64,000 bases of DNA, taken from assembly GCA_022829145.1 (NCBI GenBank), contig CM040746.1:4797499-4861498 (forward strand). Direction: 5' to 3'. Origin of the DNA: Albula goreensis (taxonomy: Eukaryota; Chordata; Actinopteri; Albuliformes; Albulidae). Below are positions 13,037-25,250 of this stretch, in pieces. The stretch's first letter is position 1, and each line of letters starts with the position of its first letter. Below the pieces are notes generated by a model. It did no database searches. It was not told the origin of the DNA and was given only the letters and a program-made list of their open reading frames with translations. The position numbers and the translations under genes were made by a program.

Positions 13037-15840
13037 TATGTACGTGTGTGCGTACACAACGTCAGCTAATGATCTGTTTACAAGCCAGATCACAAGTGCA
13101 TGACTGCCAAGGACAGGCCAGTACAGAGTAATGACACTGATGAGTTTAACCATCTTAACCCATATTTTCTCCTGTGAGGCCGACTGTTGCCTGGCCAAAG
13201 TGGGCAGCCGAGTGCAGTCAGTAATGGTGTGACTGGGACTGAGACAGCCAAGCAGGAGACACGGCATCACCACGGACAGGCACTGTTCCTCAATGAGTTT
13301 GGAACAGTGAGCCTGAGAATAACCCAGCTAGTGTCACCAGTCTCTCAGATGGAGGAGGAGGAGGCTGGATGCAGGATGATGCACAGTGACAGGCAGGGAA
13401 GAGGCTCTGGGCTCAGCGTGCCTGTCATTACGCCACTCCACAGCAGGGTGTGAGTGCCATTAGAAACCTGCTGGAAAGCTATCTCCTGCTGGACCAGTGA
13501 AGGTGTTCTTAGTGCAATGGGACTACGAACACATCCCCAAACAGAATCCCTGAGATACAGATGGGGCACTGTGCTTTTTTTTGACCAATCATCGGTGACT
13601 AAAGACTACAAGAGTTCTCAGCTGACAAACCAGGTCACATAAAGGTTAAATACAAAATAAATGACAAAAAAGAATGAACGTCCATTGCTATCACATCGTC
13701 TTTGGGAATGCCTCTTACTGAGTTTTCAGATGACGCAACAAATTCGAATGTCAACTGTAAGGGAGACATGACTTTCAGATCTCTAACTTGATGTGTAAAT
13801 TCAGGGTATAGAGCTAAAGGAAGACTATATGGAATAACTGGCAGCACATTTATTTGGAAACTCAGACTTATGGTTAAAATGAGCAACGGAGGCTTGACGT
13901 CACTTAAACAGTGCTCCTGTAGCCTGTGCACTGCAGAAGAGGTCTCAGCGCATGTCCCTTTGCTTATTGGTCACTGACCCAGCTGTTACTCCCTGCTTTC
14001 ACCCCTTATTAATCCCCGTCACAGTTTTATATTTTAATTAGCCCATGTTCACGCTAACTACCCAACTTCTGTGTAATTGAAAACAGAGCATTCACTAGGG
14101 CAGGGAAACTATCTCTACTGTATGCTTCCTCATTCTTCTGCACACACACACGCACATACGCACACACACACACACACACGCACACACACACACGGCCCCA
14201 GGAGTGAGAGCTCTGCGGTTTTCAGCACACATCAGCACCAGGGCCTCTCTGTCCTGAGGTAGCCATCTCACACACACTCCAAACAGGACGAATGCTTACA
14301 GCAACTTCCTGCTGACTGGCCCATCAAAGACGCAAGGTGAATGAGGAAAGGTGGGGGGGGGGGGCATAAATGAGTTTGGAAAAGCAACCCAGGGGCTCCA
14401 GGATAAAGCGGGGCCTTTGGCCATGTTCAACTGCCGCAACTCCCCCCACACACTCTATATCCTTTCTGATTGGCTGGAACATCTGATTGAGTGAGGGTGG
14501 GTGGGGCTGGGGCAGGAGGGTCATCTCCCTAATGGAGGGGAAACACTCTGCTTACTGGTTGAGGGTTGAGACCCTGAAACTCAGCAGAATGTGTTTACCA
14601 TACTGGGGACATTCTGCGGTTTCTGCATTAGGCTCTGCGGCTGACGAATCGAGAACAAGTAAATCTCCTGTTTACCAATATGCCACACAGCCTCTCAGTG
14701 GCTTCAATATCCTAAATTAAATGCCATTATATAGCATAATAAGGACACATAATTATTTGGAGTGTATTGTCTGTGTTTCCCCACTCAAGTGTGTGTGAAT
14801 ATATGCAAATCTGGCAACCCCTTATATGTGCTAAAATGTGAGAAAGTAAAGACGTGTATTATTTTAGGACCCAATAGGAAATTGATCAAACCAATGATTG
14901 ATTTACACCATCCAACAAGGCACAGTAATGGCCCTCAGAGGTCAGAACCTTTGTAGAGGATCGCTGAAAAGGTCATTGATGGATATTAAAAGGGTGATTT
15001 TCAAAAACAATGTGAGCAAAGCTAACAGAGGGAGCGCTAACGGCCTGCGCCGATGCTGAGGCCTCCTGTCAGCGTAACATCTCGAACATTTCTGCTTTGG
15101 GATGTGGACAAATACAGCAGGTGCGGTCCTAACATGCCTGTGTTCATGTGGATGGCCCTGTCCATGGCCCAGTAACGCTTACACTCACCTGACCCGCACT
15201 CACCTGGCAAAGAGCGGTGACCCACAGCCAATCAGAGGGAGGGGAACAGCAAAGGTCATTGGCTCAGTGATCCAACATAAACATGGACTCCATGGACCAA
15301 ACAGTAATACTGACCGATTCTTCGTCATTAGTGAGAAACCAACAAAATGACCAAAAAGGTGGCTGAACTAAAAAGCTAAGGGAACGGCAAACAAGTGTCC
15401 TTTTGCACCCAGAGGAGAGGTATCGCTCAGGACTCAAACCTACAGACCATCTGTCTGACATGGGAGCCTGCGAGTCTCAGCAGTCATGGAAATGCAGTTC
15501 CATGTGTTATCTGCATGAGTTCTGCCCAGTGTGGGGCTTCTTAAAATGGCTGCCTCCAAATTATCCTACTCATGTCACAAATTCCCATGAGGCTACTGTT
15601 TGTTTGTCTGCCAAATATTTACTAATGACGTGTGGATCTGTTGCATCCAGAAAAATATTAATGAATTAATTGCTCAGGAGAGAGTGACTCATGATCCTGG
15701 CATATGAGAATGAAGAAGATGAGAGGCTGAGCTTGAAAAAGGCTCTGGTCTTCCGCCTTGCTTCCCTCATTTCCAGGACAAACCTCTATTCAAAGAGCTT
15801 CAGGAGAAGAACTATTTAAGTCAGACACATAGTGGTAAGT
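10350..15840. other. fgf13 intron
   Basis: No gene seen. Contains a dispersed fish repeat piece (11040-11210, GTTCGACCCTGGTGTTGCAG..), a TG/CGTG tract (12989-13055), a CA tract (14140-14194) and a G run (14352-14363). Confidence 0.45.
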
Positions 15841-16393
15841 AATGGTCAGGGAGCTGGGCTTGTAGCTCAGAGGTTACAGTGTAGTATAATGGTTAGGGAG
15901 CTGGGCTTGTAGCTCAGAGGTTACAGTGTAGTATAATGGTTAGGGAGCTGGGCTTGTAGCTCAGAGGTTACAGTGTAGTATAATGGTCAGGGAGCTGTGC
16001 TTGTAGCTCAGAGGTTACAGTGTAGTATAATGGTTAGGGAGCTGGGCTTGTAGCTCAGAGGTTACAGTGTAGTATAATGGTTAGGGAGCTGGGCTTGTAG
16101 CTCAGAGGTTACAGTGTAGTATAATGGTTAGGGAGCTGGGCTTGTAGCTCAGAGGTTACAGTGTAGTATAATGGTTTGGGAGCTGGGCTTGTAGCTCAGA
16201 GGTTACAGTGTAGTATAATGATTAGGGCGCTGTGCTTGTAGCTCAGAGGTTACAGTGTAGTATAATGGTTAGGGAGCTGGGCTTGTAGCTCACAGGTTAC
16301 AGTGTAGTGTAATGGTTAGGGAGCTTGGCTTGTAGCTCAGAGGTTACAGTGTAGTGTAATGGTTAGGCAGCTGAGTTTGTAGCTCAGAGGTTG
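15841..16393 (+). repeat. 47-bp tandem array of a SINE tRNA-like head
   Basis: About 12 near-identical copies of a unit with GTTAGGGAGCTGGGCTTGTA followed by GCTCAGAGGTTACAG and TGTAGTATAAT. TAGCTCAGAGG fits the tRNA A box (TRGCNNAGNNGG). Only the last copy continues into a B box. Confidence 0.92.
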
Positions 16394-16530
16394 TAGGTTG
16401 AATTCCCATCCCAAGCACTGCTGACATACTCTTGTTATACCCAAGCACTTAACTTCAATTGCTCCAGTAAACAGACTATGCGTAAAAATCAAACTGTCTA
16501 GCTGCTCTCAATAAGACTGTCCACTAAATG
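16394..16530 (+). mobile_element. SINE body continuing from the 47-bp array
   Basis: TAGGTTGAATTCCCATCCC (B-box-like), then ACTTCAATTGCTCCAGTAAA and a tail CAATAAGACTGTCCACTAAA. With the last array unit this forms a whole tRNA-derived SINE. Confidence 0.75.
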
Positions 16531-18794
16531 CACAGAATGCAGTGAGATGATGACAAATCAACATGTGAGCATGCAGTTCTATTTGAGTAAGCTCAAACAG
16601 ACAGAAAGAAAGGCTATGATCACCTTTCAAAATCTCCCAGTATCACATTGTCTGTCTGCATTGTGTTACTCTGTGATACCAATAACAACTGTGTCTCTGC
16701 AACACGGCTGTGACTAACACACACTCACACTGACACAGCTAAGGCCTGGACTCAAATCATTACAACATAAAATGTATTTCATTTTCTACAAGGACGCATA
16801 TGTACCGTAGTAGCACTGGAAAGCCAACACAAACGACAGTAGGGCACACTTCTTCTCAAACAAACTAAACTAGAGAAGATTATCTTTAGATAATGCCGAA
16901 TGCATTTCTGATGCTAAAACAATTTCATCCCAACCGTAATCCAAAATCCTCAACAAGGCCATAATCCTGCACCTACGCTCAAAGAGGCCTTTTCATCCCT
17001 GCCATTAGTTTAATGAAAGAATCCGGCAAATACTGTAAGTAACCATATCAGAGCTAAAAACATGGAAAGCAGCACTGCTAAAAAAACATAATTTAGTTTG
17101 ATTATGGGATCTGGCTCTTTGCTCTCTGATATGTATGGTATCTACTTAGCCAGGTATAACACTGTGCAACAAGCAATTCCCTCCCATTCGTTTATTAACG
17201 GAAATTTGCGGGTTTTGTGCAATTCACGCAATGTAATAGACTTTGGTAATCGCGTATCCACATCCAGGTTTGGAGGACACGATGCACCAACATGAAAACA
17301 CATACTGGGCAGAACCGTACAGATCCATTGTTTTTCCACCATAGTTAGTTCTCTGGTCTTCATATATATCCTCTGACTCCAAATGCTGTGTCCATATATG
17401 AAATTAAAGGCTAAAACCAAGATTAGACATTCAATGTTGTTTTATGTGTGAACAATGAATTCAAAAGGAAACACCTGCACAGCTGATAATGAGATACTCA
17501 ACCCAAAAACCTCTGTTTCTGTAAAATGGTGGAATGAATCATGGGAATTAAGTAACCATATGAGATATATGAACACTGAGGTCAAAGCCAATAACATGGC
17601 ACGTTAATTATGTCTGATTATAGATCCAGCCTACTTATTTTATCTGATGTTTTCATTATCACTTGGGCTGGTTGCCTTGATGATGTACACCATGTGTTAG
17701 TGCAAGAATTGAGATAGCTGCTTGAGCCAATCACTGTGCTTATTTCACTCCCAGCCACTCCCACTATGATGTCATCGATGTCAATCCTGAGGACAGGGGA
17801 GGGGGTAGAGGTGGGGCGGAAAGCTTCTGACACAGTGCCGTCAAACTTGGAGGAGTTCCTGTTAGATTTTGTGTGTTGCAGCGCTCGTGTAATTTAAATC
17901 ATTAATTGACCAAACAGTCGACACCTTATTTCCAAGGCCAAAGCTAGCACTCCGGGAGCTTGATATCCCTAATTTAGGCAATGAACATATTATAACGTCA
18001 AATAAAAAACCATGACAAACTCCCACACACGCTCAGATGGATTATGTGAAAAGCAATGCCAATTTGGCTGTTGTGAGTCTATTCTCTGGTGTCTTTAATG
18101 ATGCGAAATGAATGTAATTCATTTTAAATGGAAGGAGGTGCTGTAAGAGGCTGTGGGATGGTGTGTGAATGGGGGGGGGTGGCAGGGAGAGAGGCAGTGC
18201 CAGGGATTGATGGCTTCAGCAGCGTGGGGGGCAAATTGCCCCATGAGCTTTGTGAGGAACGCGAAAGCAGAATTATCCCCGTTGACCCCCACATCCCTCA
18301 TCCCAATCACGGCCCGGCTTTAACAACCCCACCGGGCCGCTCACGCACCCTCACCTCATAATGTCACATAGCTTTTAGGATTACATCACGGCCACTCACA
18401 TTACGCATAGGTATTTAAGGAATTAATGGGCGGACAGGAGGTCTTTTAGCCCGATGAGATAACAGTGCTTTCAGCAGAACCACCTGGTGCCTTTACAGGG
18501 TAATTACTTTTTTTGGAGAGCCATTTCGAGAGTTGAGACACACAAACTAATCAACTGCCAGAATAATTTACTTAATGAGAATTTACTAGGTTACAGTAAA
18601 GTAAGACAGTTGCAAAGAAAAAACATGGATCTCTGTACCCTCTCTTCTCTCTTGTGCTGCCATATTTAAGGCATATTTAAGTCAACCTTGGGAGAAACTG
18701 TTTCAACCATGGAGACAACTTCTAGATGGAAAAAATATAAAGTGAAGAGAGCACCTTCATCAAACAGGAATATGGTATATGTTTATTTGTACTT
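16531..18794. other. fgf13 intron with possible conserved non-coding blocks
   Basis: No gene or repeat seen. Two high-complexity parts, 17870-18130 and 18270-18480, are rich in homeodomain-like ATTA motifs. Confidence 0.4.
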
Positions 18795-19055
18795 GTGTCT
18801 GCAGGGTTAACTCCTGTCCTGGAGGGCTGTAATGTCTGCAGGTTTAACTCCAGTCCTGGAGGGCCAGGTTTAACTGTCCAGTCTCTGGAGGGCTGCAGTG
18901 TCTGCAGGTTTAACTCCAGTCCTGGAGGGCCACTCCAGTGTCTGCAGGTTTAGTCCTGGACTCTGCAGTCCTGGAGGGCTGCAGTGTCTGCAGGTCCTGG
19001 AGGGCTGCAGTGTCTGCAGGTTTAACTCCAGTCCTGGAAAGCTGCAGTTTCTGCA
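18795..19055 (+). repeat. Minisatellite built from a dispersed fish repeat
   Basis: Irregular copies of GGTTTAACTCCAGTCCTGGA plus GGGCTGCAGTGTCTGCA, about 37 bp. Related single pieces appear at 50613-50720. Confidence 0.88.
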
Positions 19056-19383
19056 GATTTTCACGGTTTCCTTTCAATCAGTAGCCAAGTCAGGTCTTGA
19101 AAACACTAAATGCTACATAAATGCTGAAACACACCGAAATAAAAAATGAGTGAGCACACCAGCCCTCCAGGTCTGAAACTGTGCACCACTGCTCACCACC
19201 AACACTTTGATAGGGCGGTGAGGGGAGGCGAAGAGACAGGCTCGGAATATTCCTGAACATTTCAGCGAGCAGATCCACGATGCGCAGTGGCAGCTCTCTG
19301 ATGCACAGCGAGTCTCCCTGGGCTGTCTGAGCGGATCTGCCTCAACGGAGAACAACAGGAGCACGCCATGCTGCCACGCAATG

Positions 19384-19805
19384 GACCCCACTGCTCACAG
19401 ACCCCACTCGTCACAGACTCCACCCCTCAGACCCCAACCCTCACAGACTCCACCCTCACAGACCCCACCCCTCACAGGCTCCACCCTCATAGACCCCACC
19501 CCTCACAGACTCCACCCCTCAGACCCCACCACTCACAGGCTCCACCCTCATAGACCCCACCCCTCACAGACTCCACCCCTCAGACCCTATCCCTCACAGA
19601 CTCCACCTCTCTCAGACCCCATCCCTCACAGACTCCACCCCTAACAGACTCCACCCTCACAGACTCCACCCCTCACAGGCTCCACCCTCATAGACCCCAC
19701 CCTCACAGGCTCCACCTTCATAGACCCCACCCCTCACAGGCTCCACCCTTCACAGAGCCCACCCCTCTCAGACTCCACCCATCTCAGACCCCATCCCTCA
19801 CAGAT
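19384..19805 (+). repeat. CACAGACTCCACCCCT minisatellite
   Basis: Short imperfect units of CACAGACTCCACCCCTCA and CACAGGCTCCACCCTCATAG. C-rich on plus. Confidence 0.92.
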
Positions 19806-22800
19806 CCTGTCCCACCATGGACTCTCTCAGAGAGCAGCACGGCAGTCTGCAGAGACAGAGGTCATGCAGGATTTCTTATCACTCAGCCCCTTCACAGATA
19901 AACTGAGGCACTTGATTACACCACTAAAGGCCCAATCCTGTCAGATAAATCTACAAGCAACCTTCACTTACTGAGACTGCACTTACAGGAGAAGCTGTTC
20001 ACTGTACTTATGAGCTGTGTTTCTCTTTGTCGATAAATTTAGAGTACATGTCACAGCATTGTATCTCTGCAGGGAAAAAGACTGCCTTCTCATTCTTTCC
20101 TTGTGATGAATGAAACAGCTGTAAGGAAAGCTATGGATGGGTACTGGTCCTGTACTTCACCTGGATTTGGGCTCATTTCATCTGCCAGTAGATTTGGAAG
20201 GCCCTCTGTCTGCTGCTCCCATCCTGTAGACCATGAAGCCAGGAACCCCAAAACACCACCGTTTTCAGAAAAGTTCTCTCCCTGAACTGTCAGATTTCAA
20301 CTCCATTCGCTGTGCACAGAACCTTTCATCTCATGGTCTCAAAGCCCCTCACAGTGAGTCTTGGGAGTTAATGTCAATCATCTCCACTACATCACCCATG
20401 ATGCACCACAGCCATTTCTGCCCCAGAAAGCTCAACATGCATAGCCATAAGGGGGGGGACAAAGGGAAATACTACCCTCAATAACAAAGCCCAGACCAGC
20501 AGAACCAGGGTTGGGAAATAAAACACACACACAGAACTAAACTACCTAAGTAACGTTCTGGAGCTGTGAAGAAAACAATATGTGACTGATACGGTGTACA
20601 CAAAATAAGTCAGCTTCAGAATGAATGACCTGCCTGTTGCTTAAACACTGAATGCGTATTATGAAAAATCATCAGAGGGATGTAGAGAGGAATGTGAATG
20701 CAGGCCAACTGATGCATTCTGACAGGGTACTATGTGCCAGTATGTGTCCATCACCTGGGAGACCGTCCCAGCCTCACAATGGGGATGTAATTTCTCCTGT
20801 AGACACAACTCTTACATTATGCACTCCTTTCTGCTAAAGCCGCATGCATTTCTATAATGCAATACAGCCTGCTGTGGCCTTTTAACATTAAAGGGAACAC
20901 ACAAATGAATAAATTGTTTTCGTGTTTGTGAGTAGATGACATTGATGCTAACGTATGACGTTCTTCTGTTCCTTCACTGTTGAAAAAGGGCAGCAGAGCA
21001 ACTTCGTCAGCTTTAGATGTGTAATGTGTGTGGGATTGGATACACAGAGGTTTTGTTGTGCATTAGCTTGTTAAACAGACAAAGGCCACCCTGGGCCTGC
21101 AGTGCCAGAGACTCCTCTGTTTGTTTCATCCAAACCCTTAATTACTTTATCTGATCAATAATTAGGCATAATTAGTTCAAACATGCATTGTGTTTAAACC
21201 ACTCAGTGCCTGGCGGATATTTCTGGGAAGCAATTTGCTAAGTCCACCCTTTGTTTCAGTGCTGTTGGCTGTTTGGCAAGATCTTTCCGCTTCGAGGAGA
21301 GACTTGTCTTAATACATCTAGTGTCAGGAGATGACAAAGCCTCCTAAGATGGCCTCCTCTTGGAGGGACATCAGAGCCCGCGACCTCCGGCGTCTGTTGA
21401 AGTTTTAGTATGTGTGGCACCTGTATTACCCTGTTACGGAAAGATGCCAGAAACAGCATTAGATTTTTAATGACAATGTTCCTCAAACCAGATCTGGGAG
21501 AGCCACAAAGTGCGCAGTTTTGAATTTATTCACTTAAGGCAGGTGATTATGCAGTTAATTCATCCCATCTGGTTTCTTTGGTCCAATCTGATTACTGAAT
21601 TACAGAAAAAAAACCCACTATGACCAGGACAGAGAAACACTTCACTATGACTATTCTAGGAGTAACACATTCACTTCTGTGCGGGTCTGCTTTAGTGTTC
21701 TCTGATGTTACACTGCTTTGAAAACAGACATTTCCCAGAGTGCACTTGTGAGCAAAGCACCGTCAGATAGGAAGGTTGTGAGTATCTTAGTCTATGGTGC
21801 ACTGTGCATGTACAGATAACCAACACAGCACACAGCAAGGCTGAGATACTTCTATGGCTCTGGTCCTGGACCAACCTCCAAACCCTGAGCATATTTCATT
21901 TTATGTGATTCATAGCCAGTTTTGAATACTTCCAGTCATTACCAAGTTGATCTGAGTTCAGAGATGTGGAACGGTTTTAGTGGGTGTCTCTCTCAGGAGC
22001 AACTGTTCTGAACTGCAGTTGCACACTGTCTTACTTCCTACCATTTCACAGACAGCATCAATGAAATTATCACCTATGCATTTTACAAGAGGTGATTCAC
22101 AATCCAGACCAATAAAAAAAAGGATGTGCCATAAATATTTTTTACTTCATCCCTTCATCAATAATTTCAGCAGATTTAATATTGTTAGTCATGTAATGTA
22201 ATACCAATTTATGAAGAAATGTCAACATGTTTTTGTTTCATACTGCATATACGATCATTCTGACTTCATTTTTGAGTCTGTAAATCTCTGTATGATCATT
22301 TTAAATGACCTTTACATGTACGTATAATGTGACTTTGTGCTTAGTGTACTTTCTTTGTGAGTACAATGTAATCTTGTGCTTACCTTGACATGTTTTCATT
22401 TAAATGTTGTTGAGCATAAGACTATTTTACTACCAACTACTCCGCAATGTGCACAAAAGACCAACAGAGAGAATTTCGTCTAACACTACGAGTAAGATTC
22501 ACTGGCACATGAAATGTTTAATTAAATAAACACATAGCCAAGTATTTTGTTAAAAACTAAGAAATACAGATAGAATTTACTTAGGCGGTTACTTTGTGGC
22601 TTTAATCAGAGAATCACTGGTAGCATGAGTAATAACTGGCAAAGTAACTCGAACAAAAAGCAAAGCAGCTCTAATGCAGCTTAAGCACCAAATCTAAAAC
22701 AAAAAAGTACAATAAGTGCCACCTGAACAAGGCAAAATTTAGTCATATAACACAAGGCATACTCACTGCATGACTTACAACAAAGAGGAAAATAAAACCA

Positions 22801-23269
22801 ATTTTATAACATGGTGGAAAAAATTTGCAAAAATAAGCTGTTTTTCCAATAAGCTGTTATCAACCTAACAATAACTGTTAACGTGTATTTATGTGTACAG
22901 CATTATTTGGATGAGTAATCCTAATAGGCCCTGCAATTAAGAAGGATGGGTTACATAATTTCAATTCCTATGAGTTTTTAACGTGATAGTTTTTCATTTT
23001 TATAACTTTATAACATTCAGATTTTCAGTTTTCCAGTTTCCTTGCTTTATTCCTTCACTTGTGAGGAAATATTAAAAATTAGACTTCCTTTTTACGACCT
23101 GATTATTCATTTAGAGTGAAATCAGTAAAGCAATTGAGGACTTCTAAAACTGTCTTTTACAATGTACTTGTAGATAAAATTCCCTTTTTTCGTAATTGCA
23201 TTGGTATGGTGTATATAATATAAAAGCCCATTCGAGCTAATACAAACTGCCATGTCAACATCTCATCCC
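19806..23269. other. fgf13 intron, mostly single-copy
   Basis: No gene seen. 21060-21480 looks like a conserved non-coding element. 22200-23200 is AT-rich. Confidence 0.4.
21060..21480. promoter_or_regulatory. Candidate conserved non-coding element in fgf13 intron
   Basis: Dense ATTA/ATCAAT motifs (CTTAATTACTTTATCTGATC, AATAATTAGGCATAATTAG), followed by high-complexity GC-mixed sequence with no repeat. Texture only. Confidence 0.32.
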
Positions 23270-25250
23270 TGCGCGCGTGCCTCAATTAATCTCGTTGAGG
23301 TTTCTTAAGCAACCCGTCTTTTGTCTCCATGGCAATGGATACCCAGTTTACATCTCGCGCGCGGCGATTACAGAGACATGTGGAGGCTATTTTTACGCAA
23401 CAGAAAATTTACGCAGTAACTACCCGAATAAATGGCAAACCGTGTGTGTCCACGTCATCCCTTAGAAAATGCTTGTGTGACCGGAATATACTGATCAGTG
23501 CTCAATGTTTCAGACTTACCTCCGAATATTCAGCACATCAAAAACACGATCAAGGGGGATTTCAACAGGATGCAAGTGACATTAATGCTTCATGGCCATT
23601 GCGTTAAAGCGACAGCGCTCTCATTTCATCTAAAATGTGACTGAAGCATATATATATCGGTCACAGTACAAGCTACGTAGCTTGATTCTGTCTGTGTTGT
23701 ATTCACTGTTGCTTACAGCTAAATCACAGATATTATCTCAATGAATTTAGGCCATGTTTTACAATGAAATCCAGTGGTGGCGGTATCATTCACCAAGTAG
23801 CATAGCAGTGTGATAAAGAGATTACACGAAAGGATGGGCAGTGCGTGATCTTGGTTAACAAAGAGAAGCGTGTCTCCAAGACAGCGGAGGTCTTTGACGA
23901 GGACAGTATCCTCATGGTTTAACCTCACAACGCCGTATTTAAATCGCAATATCCCGCTTAACTACTGTAACCCATCGTTGCCTGTTACCTTATTTTTTGC
24001 TAATCCTACAAAGGAGGACAATAAGATTTGCCGAAGATGAATGAGCGCGCGGTCGCTTTAAACACGCGCACAAATCTTTGTGTTGAGGGGGGTTGCCTCT
24101 TACCCTTAGCAGCATCCTTTTCCTCTTTAGGTTTCGCCACTTTTCCGCTCATAGATCCCAGTTTGGATGTGTTATTCCCGAATAAGACTGGAATCTAAAT
24201 CCTCCGATACTTTGCAAACAGTTTCTTCTCTGAAATCCTTGGAAAATTCCCCACAACGGTACCAGGTTTTGAGATAAGGGCTCTGTGAGACACAATTGAG
24301 AATAAAAATAGAGAAATAAGCATACAAATGCTAAGAAATGTAAACAAATATGAAACAAGAGGCTGTTACATACAAAAAAAAATGATGTCTGGTTCAGCAA
24401 CGTTCAACATCAACGTTGATCACGCATATCCCCCACACACGCACAACAAAAAACAATCAACAGAGTAAGCGAAAGACAAGTCATTAAAAACGTCTCCACA
24501 AATGAAAGAAACGCCATTGAAGGCTTGTGTGAGGCTGTTCCTTTGTACATTTTACACTGTCCGCGGTGTATGTTATCACTCTCCTTACCTTATCTCATCC
24601 ACGCTTTCTGCTACATCAATGCACATTGATAGAAAAGCACACATCCACCATGGATTCCAGTTTGTGCATTACAAAACCCCGAGACGTTCAGATGAAGTAA
24701 AAGAAAATAGAAGAAAAGACCAAATAAAAACAAAAAGGGACTCCCGGTGCGAGCCAGACGACGTCAGTCGTGACAAACGCAATAGAAATTAATTTCAAAT
24801 CACACAACTGAACAACCTTCAAGATGTAAAAAGGATTATTCGGAAATGCCACGCACGCTAGCCTGCTCTGTGACAGGCTTCGATGTGAAATGACTATATC
24901 TTACCACGCAAGATATTCGCAGACGCCTCTCATGCATTGAAAAAAATATACACTGATCAACAGGATCCACGGAGTCTGGGGCTCCCAAGTCGGCCCGCGC
25001 GCGTTGACAGGAAAGATGCTGCATGTAGCGTCGGATGTTCAGGAGCTGTAATGCTTCTGAAGAACGTGCTATAAATTATTTACAGGTCCACCTCCATCTG
25101 TCCTGACACAAAAAAATGGCAAACAGGGGTTGTAAACAAGTGTCACGTAGGACTCGCAACAGAGCGGTCGAAGGGGCACAGACTGCTTTGTTGTAGCGTG
25201 CACCGTCTTGATAACAAAGGGTTGCTGCAAAGAATTGTTTCCGAGATTAT
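23270..25250 (-). promoter_or_regulatory. fgf13: CpG-rich block around fgf13 exon 1V, likely promoter
   Basis: CpG and GCGC clusters are concentrated here (for example near 23272-23360, 24045-24070 and 24985-25010), against an AT-rich, CpG-poor background on both sides (22.2-23.2 and 25.6-27.2 kb). The block brackets the 1V exon, as expected for a CpG-island-type promoter. No TATA box was identified. The limits were judged by eye and the transcription start is unknown. Confidence 0.5.
24104..24152 (-). CDS. fgf13: fgf13 alternative first coding exon 1V (FGF homologous factor)
   Basis: Reading the minus strand from the ATG at 24152 gives MSGKVAKPKEEKDAAK, followed by one base (G at 24104) and a consensus donor (gtaaga, from 24103 down). 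From memory, this matches the human FGF13 V/VY N-terminus at 14 of 16 residues. The phase-1 exit is what joining to the next exon requires. FGF13 is an intracellular, non-secreted FGF homologous factor that binds voltage-gated sodium channel tails and microtubules. The first exon decides the isoform, and the beta-trefoil core comes from common exons not seen here. In human, 1V is the outermost 5' exon and faces F9, as it does here. The -3 base of the start context is not a purine, so initiation context is weak. The exon is too short for ORF callers. Which teleost paralogue (a or b) this is cannot be decided. Confidence 0.87.

Larger units (their letters stand above)
1..24103 (-). other. fgf13: fgf13 intron following exon 1V (runs off left edge)
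   Basis: This is inferred as intron because it lies 3' of the 1V exon on the minus strand. I looked for the common core exons and for the 1S, 1U and 1Y first exons and recognised none. An intact 1S exon would give a Met-initiated frame of about 63 codons, and no such frame is present. Human FGF13 also has a very long intron here. The contents are tandem repeats, SINEs and unannotated single-copy DNA, listed separately. Confidence 0.7.

Noticed and set aside
15841-16440. Functional tRNA genes in the 47-bp array
   Set aside because: Units have an A box but no B box, no acceptor stem and no anticodon arm. They are SINE heads.
19368-19644. Pro/Thr-rich frames
   Set aside because: Translation of the CACAGACTCCACCCCT tandem repeat.
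1-24103. Common fgf13 exons or mir-504 in this intron
   Set aside because: Searched by eye for their conserved motifs on the minus strand and found none; they probably lie left of the window.
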